A stretch of DNA of 64,000 nt from Septoria linicola (GCA_024114885.1 CP099429.1:1890547-1954546), one strand, 5' to 3'; counted from the first letter of the stretch, positions 47,080 through 61,019 are shown. The notes: generated by a model not told the origin, from the sequence alone. A program made the numbers and translations.

Positions 47080-48000
47080 ATACCTACGTAATATATCGCC
47101 TTTAATCGCTCGAATTCGTATACGAGTACTAGGTCCGACCTCTAAAAAGGATATTAAAGAGATCGCGTGCTCCTTACTAAAACGATCTAGTTTAGATATA
47201 CTAGAGAGAAAGTAATATACGAGAGTAGAGATTAATAGGTTTAGTTCTATCGCCTACTTATAGGCTCTTATAGAGTCGACCTAGTCGTAGGTTCTATAGT
47301 AAAACATTATAAGTAAGTCCTCTACTATATCTCGTATAGTCGCTATATCTACTACTACTCTAGATTAATTATTATATATATTAGTATCCTCCTTATAGAG
47401 TTATCGGTTCCTCTACTATCGCTATCGTCGTATTTATTATTATTATAAGTATAGGATACTTCCGTTTACTCTTAGCTACTAAGGAAAACGCTTTTCTAGT
47501 ACCTCGTACCTTCTTAGGAATCTACTACTAGTCCTTAAACGCCTAACTCTTATATAATCCTTATCGAACCTCGAAGATATACTCTATCTTAATATATTCT
47601 ACCTTGACCTACTATCGGTCCTCTCGAAAACGTCTACTCGTACTAGGATTAATATTATTTCGCTCCTAGAGCGTCTTAAACTTAGTATCGATATTCTACT
47701 ATATTCGGACCTATATTTACTTATAGAGAAGATCGGTAGGTAATTCTACGTAAAGATCGGTAGTATAGTCTACTACGACTACTACGTCTAGTATATACTT
47801 TTAGCCTTACTATACGAGCGTCGCGCCTAACTAACCGATTAGTTCTACCGCTCGCTATACTATCTTATTACGCTCGGTACTATCTATATACTCGTAGATC
47901 GCTTCGATATCGATTAGGGTACTTATATTAATCTACTAGAGGAGAGGACTAGGTCTTGTTACGTAGTAATAGTAGATAGCTCGTATAGTATTAGAGCCTA
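47080..48000 (-). pseudogene. Minus-strand protein relic, family unknown
   Basis: Reading the minus strand from about 48000 to 47080, one frame stays coding for about 300 codons through RIP stops. It includes YEYIDSTERNKIVQRAVELI, RRFREDR and IPKKVRGTRKAFSLVAKSKR. The lysine/arginine-rich segment near 47480 is conspicuous. No family was recognised. The upstream limit is not visible. Confidence 0.45.
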
Positions 48001-49213
48001 TCTAAGAGTAGAGATCCTTATAGATATAGTCGAAGACGAAACGATAGCCTAGGTAGAGCGCGAATCTAATTAGGTCGGGTACTAAGTAGTCTTTAAAGTA
48101 GCTAACTACGTACGACGCGACTACTACGGCTACTTTCCTACTATTAAAATACTATAAGATCTCTAGTTAGCCTACGACTATCGAGAAGTCTACCTATATA
48201 AATATTAGCTAGAGACTATTTAGGAAGTAGCGCTAGAAGTACTCTTCTATAACTACGAGACTTATAGGCTTACGATTAATAATAATAAGGTTATCTAGAG
48301 CGCGAGTACCCTCGGCGATTAGTTATAAGAGGAGGGTAGTACTACTTTCTAGCTCTATAACGATCTCCTCTACTCGTATATTAACCTACTCTTTAAAGTT
48401 ACGATACACGTCGAGCTTACTAATCTCGAAACGTACGTAGTTATCTCGCGTCTCTTAGAACTAGCGATTAAAGTTCTAACGTAGGTCGAGATACTTACTA
48501 TTACGTACTAGACCGTACTACTTAAGCTAGCTACTATAGTTACTAGGAGTCTAACCGACTCTCTTATATAAAGTAGATACTATATTATAATCTTTAACGT
48601 TAGAAGATAGCTACTAGAAAGAGAAGTAGTTAAAGGCTTTAGTTAATATATAACGAAGTTCTAAGAAGAGAAGACGTATATAGAGTAGAGGATAGAAGAC
48701 TATATTATAAGTAGAAAGAAAGATCCTTTTTATATACGTAAGAGCTATATACTAATTAACGAATAGTAAGGAGATATACTAGTAAGGAAGCTACTACGTA
48801 CTTAACTAGTACGTTTACGATAATATAACTACCTTACTTATACCTATCTAGTAGGTAGGTAATATAGTAGAGAGCGTAGAGCCTTACTATAGAGTACGAC
48901 TAACGACGAATCTCGTCGAGAGTAAATAATATATTATAGGGCCTATAACTAGACGTAGGCCTATATCGTAATCGAGAGGTCGTCTAGGAGGGATTCGTCT
49001 ATTTACCTTCTTACTCGTTCGAACCTTAGAGTTTTCTTTTCCCTCCTATACGTATATATTAAGGCTTAGCGTAGTACGAACGCGTCTACTACTCGATTTC
49101 CTTACTCGCTCGTAGATAGCCTTACTCCCTCGACGTACTCTCGAAATCTAAACTCGACCTCTAGACTACTCCTATCTATATAAAATAGGTTTACGTAACT
49201 ACTAATCTTACGT
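48001..49213. other. RIPed DNA, possibly the upstream part of the minus-strand relic
   Basis: No frame could be followed with confidence. The stretch ends at the left inverted repeat of the pogo element. Confidence 0.35.
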
Positions 49214-50994
49214 GTCTAATTAGTATCCTTATTAGACAGGTATTCTAATTAACCTCGTCTCGTATCTACTACCTTATACGATAGTACCTCCTAACGAAGA
49301 GGTCCTTTAGTAAGCTATCTATAGATACCTATTTAGTCGTTTTTCAAGTATACGACGCGCTATAGAGGCGTACGATATACCTGATTCTACCTTCTATACG
49401 AGACTCTATAGCACGCTACTAAAGGCTAGTATACCTCCTACGAATAGGGCTCTTCCTCTAATAGAACACGAGGTAGTTTATTAGAAGATTCTCGACCTAG
49501 ATTTATATAGTTACTCGCCGATATAGGCTATCTTCTAAAGCTAGGCCTCCTTAATAACAAAGGTATAGAATATATAAGAGGTTCGCCTAAGATAGGCTTA
49601 TTACTTTATCTAGCGTTATCTAGGCTTAGAAACTCGATTATTATAGAGGTAGTCAAACTAGAAGGCTCTAAATAAGGATATAGAGGTTCTCTTAGAGTAG
49701 TTTCTACTCGTTTAGAACCTAATAACTAGCTATAGAATTACCTAGTACGACATTTATACTTTTAATAAGAGTAGATCCTAGCTTAGACACTATTAGAATA
49801 CTATTAGTATTACTACTACTAAGCGTAGATAACGACCTAAAGCCTTAGTTTCTAATTCTACATAGTAGTAGATAGTTATCGCCTATATCTACGTAGAAGG
49901 CTAGTTAGTACCTCTATATATTATCTTCTCTAGTAAGGAAATGAACCGGGCCTAGTTCTACTATCTTCTACTAATATAGAAGCTAGGAGTTTGTCTAAAA
50001 GGCTAGACTTCCTTCGATTATTTATTCTAGTAGATTTAGTACTTCGATAACTATACTAAGTATAGGACTATTAGTAAGAAGAGGCTACTAATTCTAGATA
50101 GCTATAATAGCTATACGATACTAGAGTTTAAGTTACTCTATAACTAATAAGGCTTTATTACTCTCTATATACTATCCTATCTAAGTTACCTATTATAGCT
50201 ACTAGACGTTAGCTGTTTTAGTCTATTAAAAAAGGCATATTTAGCTAGAATCTCTAGGCTTAGTATAGTTAGATACTACTACCTAATTAAGAAAGACTTC
50301 CTTCTAGAGTTAAGGCCTACGTATAAGGCTATATTTACCCCTTATACGATTAGAGGTACCTTTAGAGGCTTAGGCTTACTACCTCTAGATATACTAGCTA
50401 TATTACCTAAGCTAATACTCTATTATAAAACACGAACACTACTACTATCTTATTTATTAGATATATAGAATACTCTTTAGTATCCTAGGTAGATTAAGAG
50501 GTAAACTAGTAAGATTAAGGCTAGGGTTATAAGCTATTAGAATAGCTTATTAACCTCTATCCTAAGCGTAGTAGACAAGCTCTCGAAAGTGTTCTAAAGG
50601 ACACGAGCCTTAATAATATTACTAGAGGCTCTATATAATAACCTTACGACTATAATTAAAGAATTCTAGTCTTATAAGGTACTAAGGAAGAAAATCGAGC
50701 TTACTTTTAGACTTAACACTTATAAATTAGCTACTAGAGACGTAGCTTAGTTCTAGGCTTATTAGGTAATAGAGTAAGTTAATTAGATTAAGAAATAGCT
50801 TAGAGCCTAACTAACCTATAGTAAGTATAGAATCTAAGGCTATAACTTTAGAGGTTATCTATTAGATAGAGTAACTTCTTAGGACTAAATTACTCTAACT
50901 TTATAGTTATTCTAACTCCTCTAGTATAAGAAATCTAGTATTAAAGTTAATCTATCTAGTAAATTAATTAGGATACTTTTCTAATTAGGATACT
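49214..50994 (+). mobile_element. pogo/Fot1-type Tc1-mariner DNA transposon
   Basis: About 1.78 kb, the usual size for fungal Fot1-like elements. Terminal inverted repeats are visible as agtatccttattagacagg continuing to attaa (49222-49252) and the inverse ttaattaggatacttttcta continuing to ggatact (50964-50994). The arms contain an internal duplication (gtatcc repeated about 22 bp apart). TA lies next to both ends, as expected for the TA target of this superfamily, although the exact outermost base is ambiguous. The transposase is on the plus strand. Confidence 0.88.
49290..50880 (+). pseudogene. pogo-type DDE transposase relic
   Basis: The plus-strand frame is readable through RIP stops. 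The amino-terminal helix-turn-helix is seen as IRRAIEAYDIPDSTFYTRLY near 49360. A second DNA-binding block carries ILDLDLYSYSPIQAIF. The catalytic core has RRPKALVSNST and LYIIFSSKEM, then KRLLILDSYNSYTILEF (second catalytic Asp, 50085-50130; the family has LDGHGSH). It continues with LSYLLQLLDVSCFSLLKKAY (50180-50235; family SHLLQPLDV.CF.PLK) and GTFRGLGLLPLD (50350-50390). The His and Pro codons of the motif have become Tyr, Leu or Ser by C-to-T changes. Enzyme class: cut-and-paste transposase, inactive here. Confidence 0.88.
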
Positions 50995-52461
50995 TATTAA
51001 ATACGTTCGTAGCTACGCTCGCGATATTACCTCTATTATTCGAGGAGGCTAAGATCGTAGTTATCGACCTAGACACGATCGACCTAAGTAACTAGAATCG
51101 TTAAAAGAGAACCTCCTAAACTGTCTACTAAAACTCGAGGAGTACTAGCAAAAATCGTTTATTACTTCTATAACGCTTATCGTAGAAGACAAGTATTATA
51201 GAAGTAATACTAACTAGTATAGAAATCGTACCTACGATATAAGCACGGATCGCCTATAACGACTATAGCCTATATATTACTACTATACTAACTAGCCTTA
51301 TTAGAAAGAAGAGAGATATTACTATCCTATATACCTTACGAGTTACTACTCGTTTCTTATATAGTACTACTAGGATTAGAGAAGCCTCGCTACTCTCTAT
51401 ATAAATCTAGAAGTAGGCCGAAGATATAAATATAGAAGATTAGAGTAATATATTCTCTTATCGCTCCTCGCTACTCCTACTACTTCTTACTATCTCTACT
51501 CCTCGTTTACTACTACTATAGGAGTCGGTAGATAGGTCGTATTACGCGACTATATACCTCGATATCGAATCGCTCGTATCGTATCGCGACTAGAAGATAT
51601 TCGAAGTAGTTAGTATTAGCGTAAGCGATTATACTCTATACGAACGTGTTCTATTACCTATACCGAGAGTAAGAGATTATAGAATCTATAGTATCTAGTC
51701 GTGTTTTTATAGTAGTATTAATACTACGCCTAATCGAGAAGTTATAGAGGTTATAGGAGTCGCGGTCTATAAAGTAAGGCTAGGCTTAGCTACTAAGTAC
51801 TCTAGAGTAGTCTAAGCGTTAGAGGTCTATTAGATAATAAGCGTAAGGCTATTAGGTAAGCTTATAATGCTTCTATAGCTCTCTATACTAATATTACTAG
51901 TCTTTAACTAGTAAGAATACGCTATACGTCGACACCTACTAGTTCTAGCTAGTATACTAGCTTACCTTTATATCGATCGTATATCTATCTAAGGGAACCT
52001 CTTCCTATACGTAAGTAATAGCTAATATCCGTTCTCGACTCCTTCTAGTATTTTAACTCGTAGTTCTATTACTATCGCCTATACTCTATATCTATATCGT
52101 TACGTATCTCTGTTTACGTAGTTAAGGAAATAAGACACTCTATATATATATCGCGTAACTCTTCTACTAAGCCTTAATAGAATTACGATATAGTATTAAA
52201 TACTAGGCGTCCTAGCGTATCTATATCTCGTAGCGTTTACTAGGAGTACCTTACGGTATTATACGTATCGTTAGCGTCTCGACTAATAATACCTACTTTC
52301 TTCTCGTACTCGCTATCGACCTACGCTCTTATAGTTAAACTATATATACTCGCCTCGTTCTCTTATACTATCCTCCTACTTACGATCTAGCGCTTCGCCT
52401 ACCTCCTACTATATATCGTACTACTACTCGCTACTTATCTCTATATTAATATACCTCGTCG
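50995..52461. other. RIPed DNA left of copia copy 3, gene direction uncertain
   Basis: Both strands give moderately readable frames (for example minus DEYEKKVGIISRDANDTYNT near 52290). The sequence continues across copia copy 3 into the plus-strand relic at 58766, but I could not connect a frame. Confidence 0.35.
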
Positions 52462-52739
52462 TGTTAAGAATATATCCTAGATAGTTAGTCTAGATATAGA
52501 CTTCTAAGCATAGTTCTAGATGCCTAAGGCATCTACCTAAGGCTTAGTAAGAGGTATATCTTGCTTCTCTTTCTTCCCTTCTTAGATAACTAACTTAATC
52601 AACTTTGTATTTGGTTCCTAGCATATTACTACTACACTATATGTATAAGTCAGTTCAAGATTGATCCCCTATTCTTCTTTACTACGCTATACCCTCCTTA
52701 ATATTGTATAGTATCTATAAACGCCCTCCACTTTTAACA
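52462..52739 (+). repeat. 5' LTR of copia copy 3
   Basis: 278 bp, begins tgttaagaatatatcc and ends cttttaaca. The primer-binding site ggttataagcccggg follows at 52740-52754. Confidence 0.95.
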
Positions 52740-52844
52740 GGTTATAAGCCCGGGTTTATATACTAAATAGGAGTAACCTATGTTAGTACAGGTTACTTGT
52801 ATCCCTTATAGTTTATAGAAAACATTTAGGGCCTAGAAGTTTCC

Positions 52845-55800
52845 CTAACTATATTACTAACGAAGCTAGTTTGTACCTAGTAGTATATAAGTTAGTAAAG
52901 ATCTCTATAAGATAGTAGTATGTTTCTACTTTATTAATACCTGCCTAGTTCTCTACTATTGCACCTAGTATTACTAGAGTTAGAAGAGGCTACTTGGCCT
53001 TCCTACTACCTAGTAATAGAAACTCTACTAAGAGAGAAAGATCTAAGTCTTAGTAATTTCCTAAATACGAGGAATCCCTATCCCTTAGAGCTAGTCTCCC
53101 TACTACAAGAAATTACCCTTCTCTAGAATCCTTAGCTAGTCTAAAGTATTCTACTAATTATTTATTCTATTTACCTATTTCTATAATAGACTAAGAGGAC
53201 AAGAAGAGCCAAAGGATTCTAATCCTAGATAGAACTAACTAGAAGAGATAGTTCAAGCTATAGACAGATAAGCTAGAAGGAAAGGACTAGTTCTAGGCAA
53301 TTAGCTAACTAATTATTAGAGGGAACCTATATATAGTTTAGTAGGACACTAGTCTTTAGATATATGTCACTTAGAATCAACACTTCTTAAAAGACAATGT
53401 AGTATACAGGTTTAGTATTAGATGTAGTATTAGTAAAGATAATAAGATAGAGCTAGAGACATAGTATATTACTATACTAGTAGCTAAGATATAGGTGATT
53501 CTCTAGAACAAGTATAATAGAGTCCTAAAGTCCTATACTATAGGTCTAATTAAGTAGTTTGTTATATTTAGGATATTACCTAATAAGACAATCAGGGAAG
53601 TATAGAGACACCTTAGAGGCCTAGGTAAGAGGATTACTAAGATTGATCCTTAGGAAGCCTACTACTAGAGCTAAGAGAAAAGGCTAAAACATCTCCTATA
53701 GTCCCTACCTATATTATACCAAGTAGCTAAGGATACTATTATAACCTAACTATCCTTAGATATAGACACTATTCTCCTTCTACTTAAGTCCTAAGAGGTA
53801 AGAGATAATCTAGACAAGATAAACATAGGTCTAGCTATATTCTATTCTAGGCAGCCCTACTAAGGAAAGTCTCTACTAATGTGCTAGCTCTATAAGAAAG
53901 GGAAGTACTAGTTAAAGGATTGTCCTAACCTCTCTACTACTAAGAAACTGTCCTAGTAGAGAAATAGTACTAAGAACTAGAAGGACCCTTAGGGATCATT
54001 CTTTAGAGGGAAGGTTAGAAGATCCTCTTTACTAAAGAATACTAGATATATTAAGAAAGCTATCTATAAGTCATTATTATATAATAAGCTAAAGAAGGTT
54101 GTCTAGAAAATAGGTAAGTAGCTTTAAAGGATAGAAAAGTCTAGAAAGCTTCTAAAGAAAGGATTTTTAGCTTAGGAGTCTAGTTCTAGTTCTGATTCTA
54201 GAACTCACTCTAGTTCTAGAAGTAATAATAATTCCCTATTAGAAGATAATAACTAAGATAAGTTGGCCTATTCTATAATTAAGGCTAAAGGCAAGTTGTT
54301 ACTCTAAGAATAGCTCTTAGATTCCTATACCTTATCCTATATAACTAACTAACTGTCCTTCTTTAGATTAGTAAAGCTACTAAGGAAGAAAGTATAAATC
54401 AAGGTAGGAGGAGGATACCTCTATGTAACCTACTCTAGACTAGTATAGATAAAGGGAATCTTAGAAGGAGAAGTTCTACTTAATAGGGTACTATTTGTTC
54501 CTAATCTTAGAGTAAATCTTGTATTATAGGATTAGTTTAGTAAGTAATTTAGAGTCTAGAAGCCTGATTTCACTCTTACCTCCCTAGATAGCCAAATAGT
54601 TATAAAGACTAAGCTAGTTAGAGGTATTCTATTTATTAGTAAGATATTACCTCTCCTATAGGAAAAGTTATATTACTTACTATATAATCCTATAGAGGTT
54701 AATAATACCTATACTACCCTATTAGAGAAGGATCTAAAATAGTAGGAGCTATAGTATAGAAGATTTATATACTTTGGAAGAGGGTTACTCTTAAACCTTT
54801 ATAAAGTTACTAACCTAAAGGAAAGAATTCTAATTCCTAACTAGGAAGAGTATAAGTATAGGATCTATATAATAGGTAAGATAAAGAAACACCTAGGCAA
54901 GTCTATTAAGAGAAGACCTAAAAGATTAGCCCTTGTATTAGTAGATATCTATAGACTATTACTATTATTAGTAAAAGGTTTTATATAGTAGCTTGAGATT
55001 ATTAATAACTTCTTAAGAAAGAAATAGGCATTTCTACTTAAGGCTAGATCAGATATACTAACTACTCTTTAGAACTAGAGGATCAAGGTAGAAAGGCAGT
55101 TAGTAGTACTCCTCAAGTCTATAAGGGCTAATAATGCTAGAGAGATTACTACTTTAATCAAATAGTAGGAGAAGGACTTTAGAATTACTCTTGAGCTAAC
55201 TAAGGCCTATAATTCACTCCAGAATAGAGTAGTTAAGAGGTCTATCTAAACATTAGAGGCCTCTATTAGAGCAATGCTTGAAGAAAGTAAAATACCTATT
55301 AAGTTTTAGCTAGAAGCCTTTGAAGTATAGGTATATATAAGGAACAAGCTTCTAAATAGACCTGATATTAAGAGATTCAAGCTCTTACCTAATAAAGCTT
55401 TTAATAGGATCAAACTAATAGTCTCCTACCTTAAGGTATAGGGATATAGAGCTGTAGTATATATAGATATAAGAGTATAGCCTTAGTAGGTAAGGAGTAA
55501 CAAACTAATAAATAGAGGAAAGGATACTATGTTTATTAGATACTATAATAATATAGTAAAGGTATAGAAGTTCTAGGAGCTAGATATAAAGGCTATTAAG
55601 TAGTATACTAATATAATCTTCTTTAAAGATAAGCTAGGTAGAGAATTGGACTTGAATATCAAGATCAAGAATCTCCCTAGTTCAGCTCTAGAAAGAAGAC
55701 CTATTAGAAGGCTAAGAACTATTAGCTAGCCTACTCTATAAGCTAGTAGGAGTACCCTAGGTACTCCTAGTCTAGGCTAGTAGAAGCCTCCTCCCTCTTA

Positions 55801-57840
55801 GCTATTAGTATAGGTTTAGGAAGGAAAGAAACTCTTTATACAACTTCCACCTCTACTAGAAGATATAAGAGAGTATAGAAAATTCCTAGACTAAGGGAAA
55901 GTTAAGAAAGAATCTAAGAATTCTGCCTAAGAAACTATAGAGGTAGATTAGGAGTAGACAGCCCTAAGATAAACTCTTAGAAAGAGGAAAGTATCCTAAG
56001 AACTTGATAGATTTAACTAGAAGCTAAAGCTAATCAGGCTTAAGCTAGATTAGAATAGTTAGCTAGACAAGGAAATGCTCCTAGAGTATTAGGCTTTCTT
56101 CTTAGCTATAAGCTCTATTAACCTAGGCATCCTATAGGACCTAGAATTCTTAGAGGAAGTTAAAGAGATTGCATTCTTAGCTACTAAAGAAGTAGGAATA
56201 CATAAATAGGAGGTTCTAATCCTAAGGAACTATAAGGAAGTAGTAAGTAATCCTAAGTAGGGTTATCTCTAGTAAGAAGCTATTTAGAAGGAGCTAGATA
56301 TACTTGTAAATAACAATACCTAGACTATAGTAGTCCTACTAAAAGGGGCTAACCTAGTTACCTCAAGATAGGTCTTTAATATTAAGAGAAAGCTTAGTAG
56401 AGCTATTAAAAAGTTCAAGGCAAGACTAGTTATAAGAGGGTTCTCCTAAAAGTATAGAGTAGACTATATAGAAACTTTTGCCCCTATAGTTAGGTAGGAT
56501 ACTCTAAGAGGATTTATAGCTGTAGTCTATAAGAAGGACCTAGTTCTGTACTAAGTAGATATAAACAATATATTTATAGAGAGCACCCTATATAAGGACA
56601 TCTATATAATCCTACTACTAGGTATTAACCTACTAACTAGTATAGTCTTATAAGTTCTAAGGAGTCTCTATAGGCTAAAGTAAGCTATAAGAGACTAGAA
56701 TCAGCTATATATGTCAAAGCTGAAAGGAATAGGATTCAGACAATTAGAAGTAGACCTATATCTTCTAATCTATAAGAAAAGGAAAGACCTAATAATCCTA
56801 ATCTATGTTAATAACATACCTATTACTATAGAGAGACTAGAAGATGTCCTCTAGTTCAAAGACTAACTTAGTAAGGTCTTTAAGATCAAAGATCTTAGAG
56901 AACTAGACAAGATTCTTAGAATAAGACTAATAAGAAACAGATAGTAAGGCTAGCTAAAACTTGACTAGAAGTACTATATCTAAGAGAACCTAGCTAAGAT
57001 AGGAATAGGTTAAGAGACTATATTACTAACTCTTTTACTAATAGATAGCTATGAAAGTCTAAAGCCTACTAGACTAAATAATGAAAGGTATAATAAATAG
57101 GAGTACTAATCTATTATTAGAATATAGATATAGCTTATAACTATTATAAGACTAGATATTTCATTTGCCCTTAGAAGATTAAGCTCCTATATTAGTAATC
57201 TAATAGTAGGACATATAAAGGCTCTAAAGAAGCTAACTAGATACCTGAGATCAAACCTAGACCTTAGTCTAAGATATTTAAGGAATAGTTAAGGCTGCCT
57301 TACTAGATATGTAGACTCTAACTATATAATAGACAAGACTAATAGAGTCTTAATCCTTGGATATATCTTCTTCCTTTATAGTATACTAATCTCCTAGATA
57401 AGTAAGAAGTAGAAATCTGTAGCTATATCTATAATAGAAGCTAAATATATAGCTATAGGAGTATATACAAAACAGTTATAGTTCCTTAGTACTCTTTTAA
57501 GAGAGCTTGGATACCTAGAGTTAGTAGGAGAATGTTCTTACTAACTAAGGATCCTTAGTAACTAGGAAACTATTACTAGAATCAGGCCAATTTAGCTAAA
57601 AGGTAATAACTAAGCTACCCTTACTCTAGTTAAGGACTCACATGTTTATAACAAGTCCAAATATATTAATATCTTATATAATGCTATAAGAAAGCTCTAG
57701 TAGAACAGACTTATCTCTATAGAATATATGAATATAAAAGAGATAGTAGTAGATAGTCTTACTAAGCTAAAGAATAGACTATAGTTTTAGGAGTTTATAA
57801 GGTAGCTCTACCTTATATAAGAGATGTATAAAAGATAACT
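52845..57840 (+). pseudogene. Copia gag-pol polyprotein relic, copy 3
   Basis: Landmarks are as in copy 1, shifted by about 43.9 kb. The zinc knuckle at 53882-53924 is the best preserved of the three: the first and last Cys codons are intact, the second Cys and the His have become Tyr, and a Trp codon has become TAG. The active-site box near 56800 reads LIYVNNIPIT, keeping the Val that copies 1 and 2 have lost. RNase H lies near 57310-57480 (SIIEAKYIAIG). The frame is broken throughout by RIP stops. Confidence 0.88.
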
Positions 57841-58482
57841 CTAAGCCTTAGAGCTAAACTAAGAGGAGTCTAAAAGAAAGATTTTAGTTACTTAACTCCT
57901 CCTTAGTTAGACTTTATAAAGTCCTAAATACCCTTACTAATATTAGACCTGTTACTAACTATAATATTACTATATAGCACCTAGCTAAACTAGACACTCC
58001 CTAAGGCCAAGTACTAGTTAATATTAAAGACCTCCTCTATAGTAGCTATTATCTCCTCTACTAGTATATAGTTACTCTACTCCCTAGCTTAATATAAGAT
58101 CCTTATAGCTAAGAATAGTATACCTTAAAGACTATTAGGGAACTAAGAAGCTATATAGAATATAACTAAGTAAGAGACTAGGCTATAAGGAATCTAGGGA
58201 GCTATTAGAATTAGCTACAAGAAAGGATAGGGGTAACTTACTAGATAGTCTATATCCTAAACAATCCACTCCTATATAAGAGAGAAGGAAGATCTTATAG
58301 AAGGCATTTCTTTTACCTTTTTATAAGAGATAGTAGTATAGAAAGTTTGTTAGATTAATAGTTAGTACTATCTAGTTATTAGTCTAAAAAGCAAGTACTT
58401 AATAACTAATCAAGATTAGGACTAGTATTTAAGTACTATAGATGATCTGTTAAAAGATCTGACTATATAGTATAAGTAGGAG

Positions 58483-58760
58483 TATTAAGAATGTATCCTA
58501 GATAGTTAGTCTAGATATAAACTTCTAAGTATAGTTCTAGATACCTAAGGCATCTACCTAAGGCTTAGTAAGAGGTATATCTTACTTCTCTTTCTTCCCT
58601 TCTTAGATAACTAACTTAATTAACTTTATATTTAGTTCCTAGCATATTACTACTATACTATATATATAAGTCAGTTCAAGATTGATCCCCTATTCTTCTT
58701 TACTACGCTATACTCTCCTTGATATTATATAGTATCTATAAACGCCCTCTACTTTTAATA
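58483..58760 (+). repeat. 3' LTR of copia copy 3
   Basis: 278 bp. The terminal dinucleotides TG and CA have both become TA (tattaagaa at the start, cttttaata at the end), while the 5' LTR keeps tgttaagaa and cttttaaca. Each LTR was therefore mutated independently. Confidence 0.95.
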
Positions 58761-58765
58761 CGTCG

Positions 58766-60560
58766 TAATATTCTATAAGTTTAGAAATAAGAGAACGTAT
58801 TAGACTCCTATAAAGACAAAGTCCTTATCTCGTAGAAGCCTATATAGAAGTAGGTTTTTATAGATATATAGGAAGATAAGAAGATCTTTTTTAACTCTCT
58901 TCTCGTCTCTATCTAGGAGGAGACGGTAGAGTCGTATACTATTCGTTAGAAGGACGCTCTAGACGAGTCGTACTTGATCCTATACGAGTATTATACTATA
59001 CCTAAGGTATATATACCGGCGCGAGTCCTCTATTACTAGAACTAGTGTTATAAACTCTACGCTCTAATCGTATCTACTCTACTATTACGAGTCCTCTCCT
59101 AAGCGATAAGTATACTACTCTAGGCTCCTCTTCGCTAGCTCTCGTCGCTATCTATTATAGTAATATCTAGTACTACGCCTAAACTATCTAGATCGCTACG
59201 TACTATAGTAACCTACCTATCTACTATATATAAACTCTCGTAAGTACTATTTACGACTTATATACTAACGCCTTCTAATAGTACGCTCGACTACGATCTC
59301 TCTCTCTTCTCTACTACTACTCCTAAACTATCTCTATAGCCTTCTAATATAGAAGAAGATAACGCGCTACTACTCTCTATAACTCCTCGTTCGAATAGGT
59401 ACCTACCTTCGATAAATAGTTTAGATACTAAAACTCTTTCCTAGTTCTTATAGACTACTACTCGTAGTACTCTATTCGAGAAGTAGTACGAGACAGAAAT
59501 AGAAAGCGAACCTCTCGACGACGCTTCTACTCTCTAGTCGGCCTCTCGCGTTCTCCTACTACCTATTCTCCTCGATAGATATTCTACTATATCTACGAGC
59601 GTCTCTATACTCGTCCCTAAGTCTCTATATAATAGTAGTAGTCGCCTTAGGCGCCTAAGTACTCTCTTCTATAAAGCCTTCTAGAAAGCTCTACTACTAC
59701 TTTCTAGTAACTAAAGTCTAGTCCTCTACGTAGAAGAGAGAGCTTCTCTAACTCGCTCCTACTCTAATATCTCGATATAGTCGTCCTCTCTTAGAGCTAC
59801 GCGTACGCTACTTCCTAAACTAGACTCGATCTTTACTACCTTCTATTCTTAAGAGCCGTCTATCTATAGTAAACTATTTACTATAGTAGTCCTATAGGTA
59901 TATTAAACTACTTTACGTAATATCGCCTAATAGGATCGTTCTACTACGTTATCTAGCTCTAGTAGTAGTCCTTACTAGCTAGTACCTCGAAGCTACCTTC
60001 CGCTCTTAATTAGTATTATCCTTACTACTATTATCGTAGTAGAAGGGCCTTTTATAGGCTAGGACGGAGTATAAGCTCTCTTCGAGCGTAAATAGGATAT
60101 AATAAAGAGCCTTCTCTACGATATACTACCTTCTACGTAGCTCTATTACTTCGATTCTATTACTCGTTCTTAAGTACTTACTACGTTCTATTAACTCGAA
60201 GCGGAGGATTTCTATTAGCTCGAGAACTCGATCTATCCTTAACCTCTCTAGCTCGAAGCTCTATCGTTAGTATAAAAGACTTCTATATAGAGAAGGCTCT
60301 CTTTTCGTTAGGTCTATAGACATTAAAGCTTTCTACGCCTACTATATATATTTTATAATCCTTACCCTAGCTCGTCGCTCGTCTATTATTTACTCTAGGT
60401 AACGCTATTATATAGGAGTAGATTTCTCGCCGAGACTCTAAATTAGCTTTAACGTTATATTTCGTCTTACTATAGGCAATCTCCTCTCGTATACCTATAC
60501 CTATATCTATAATTATATCTCTCTTAGCTTTTATTATATAGAAATATATAGACGTTCTAT
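58766..60560 (+). pseudogene. Plus-strand protein relic near the telomere, family unknown
   Basis: A plus-strand frame reads through RIP stops for about 550 codons. Examples are KDALDESYLILYEYYTIPKV near 58950, CYKLYALIVSTLLLRVLS near 59045, EIESEPLDDAS near 59500 and SRLRRLSTLFYKAF near 59640. It is Ser/Leu/Thr rich with an acidic patch in the middle. It begins at the edge of copia copy 3, so its 5' part should lie left of 52462. Subtelomeric genes next to fungal telomeres are often helicases, but no helicase motif is visible here, so I do not assign one. Confidence 0.45.
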
Positions 60561-61019
60561 CCTACCTCTACGAAGTAAGTATCCTACTATATAAAAGCCT
60601 CGACTGCTTACGAACCGTACCTCCTACTATGTCTCTAGATCTCCTTTATATCTCCTAATCTACTCTAGCTTCTATCGTACTATACGCTTCTACTCCTTAG
60701 GAGGATTACTATCTCTAGCCGAGTATATTATCGCGCCTCGACCGCTCGCTCTACTACTACCTATTACTACTATACCTCCTAAGTTCTCTCCTCTATATCG
60801 TCTATCCTATACGTTTATAGACTTTATTACCTATAACGCGTCTCTCTACGTACTTATCTATAAAAAGTATTATCGTACTATCTCTCTCTAATAGCTAGAC
60901 TCTTACCTCGAGAAGACCTATAAGATACTATAAACTACTAGACAAGCTCTCTATAACTAGATCTAGATAGTTACTCTATTAGTATAGACTCTCTAAGACC
61001 TCCTCTAACCTAAATATCC
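60561..61019. other. RIPed DNA, nothing recognised
   Basis: The plus-strand reading of the preceding relic fades, and the minus-strand relic that follows has not clearly begun. Confidence 0.35.

Larger units (their letters stand above)
52462..58760 (+). mobile_element. Ty1/copia LTR retrotransposon, copy 3 (full length)
   Basis: The element is 6299 bp, with LTRs 52462-52739 and 58483-58760 (278 bp each). The 5-bp target duplication cgtcg lies at 52457-52461 and 58761-58765. It has the same family, orientation and layout as copies 1 and 2, and it lies about 5 kb from the telomere. Many TG/CA remain, more than in the DNA on either side. Confidence 0.97.
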
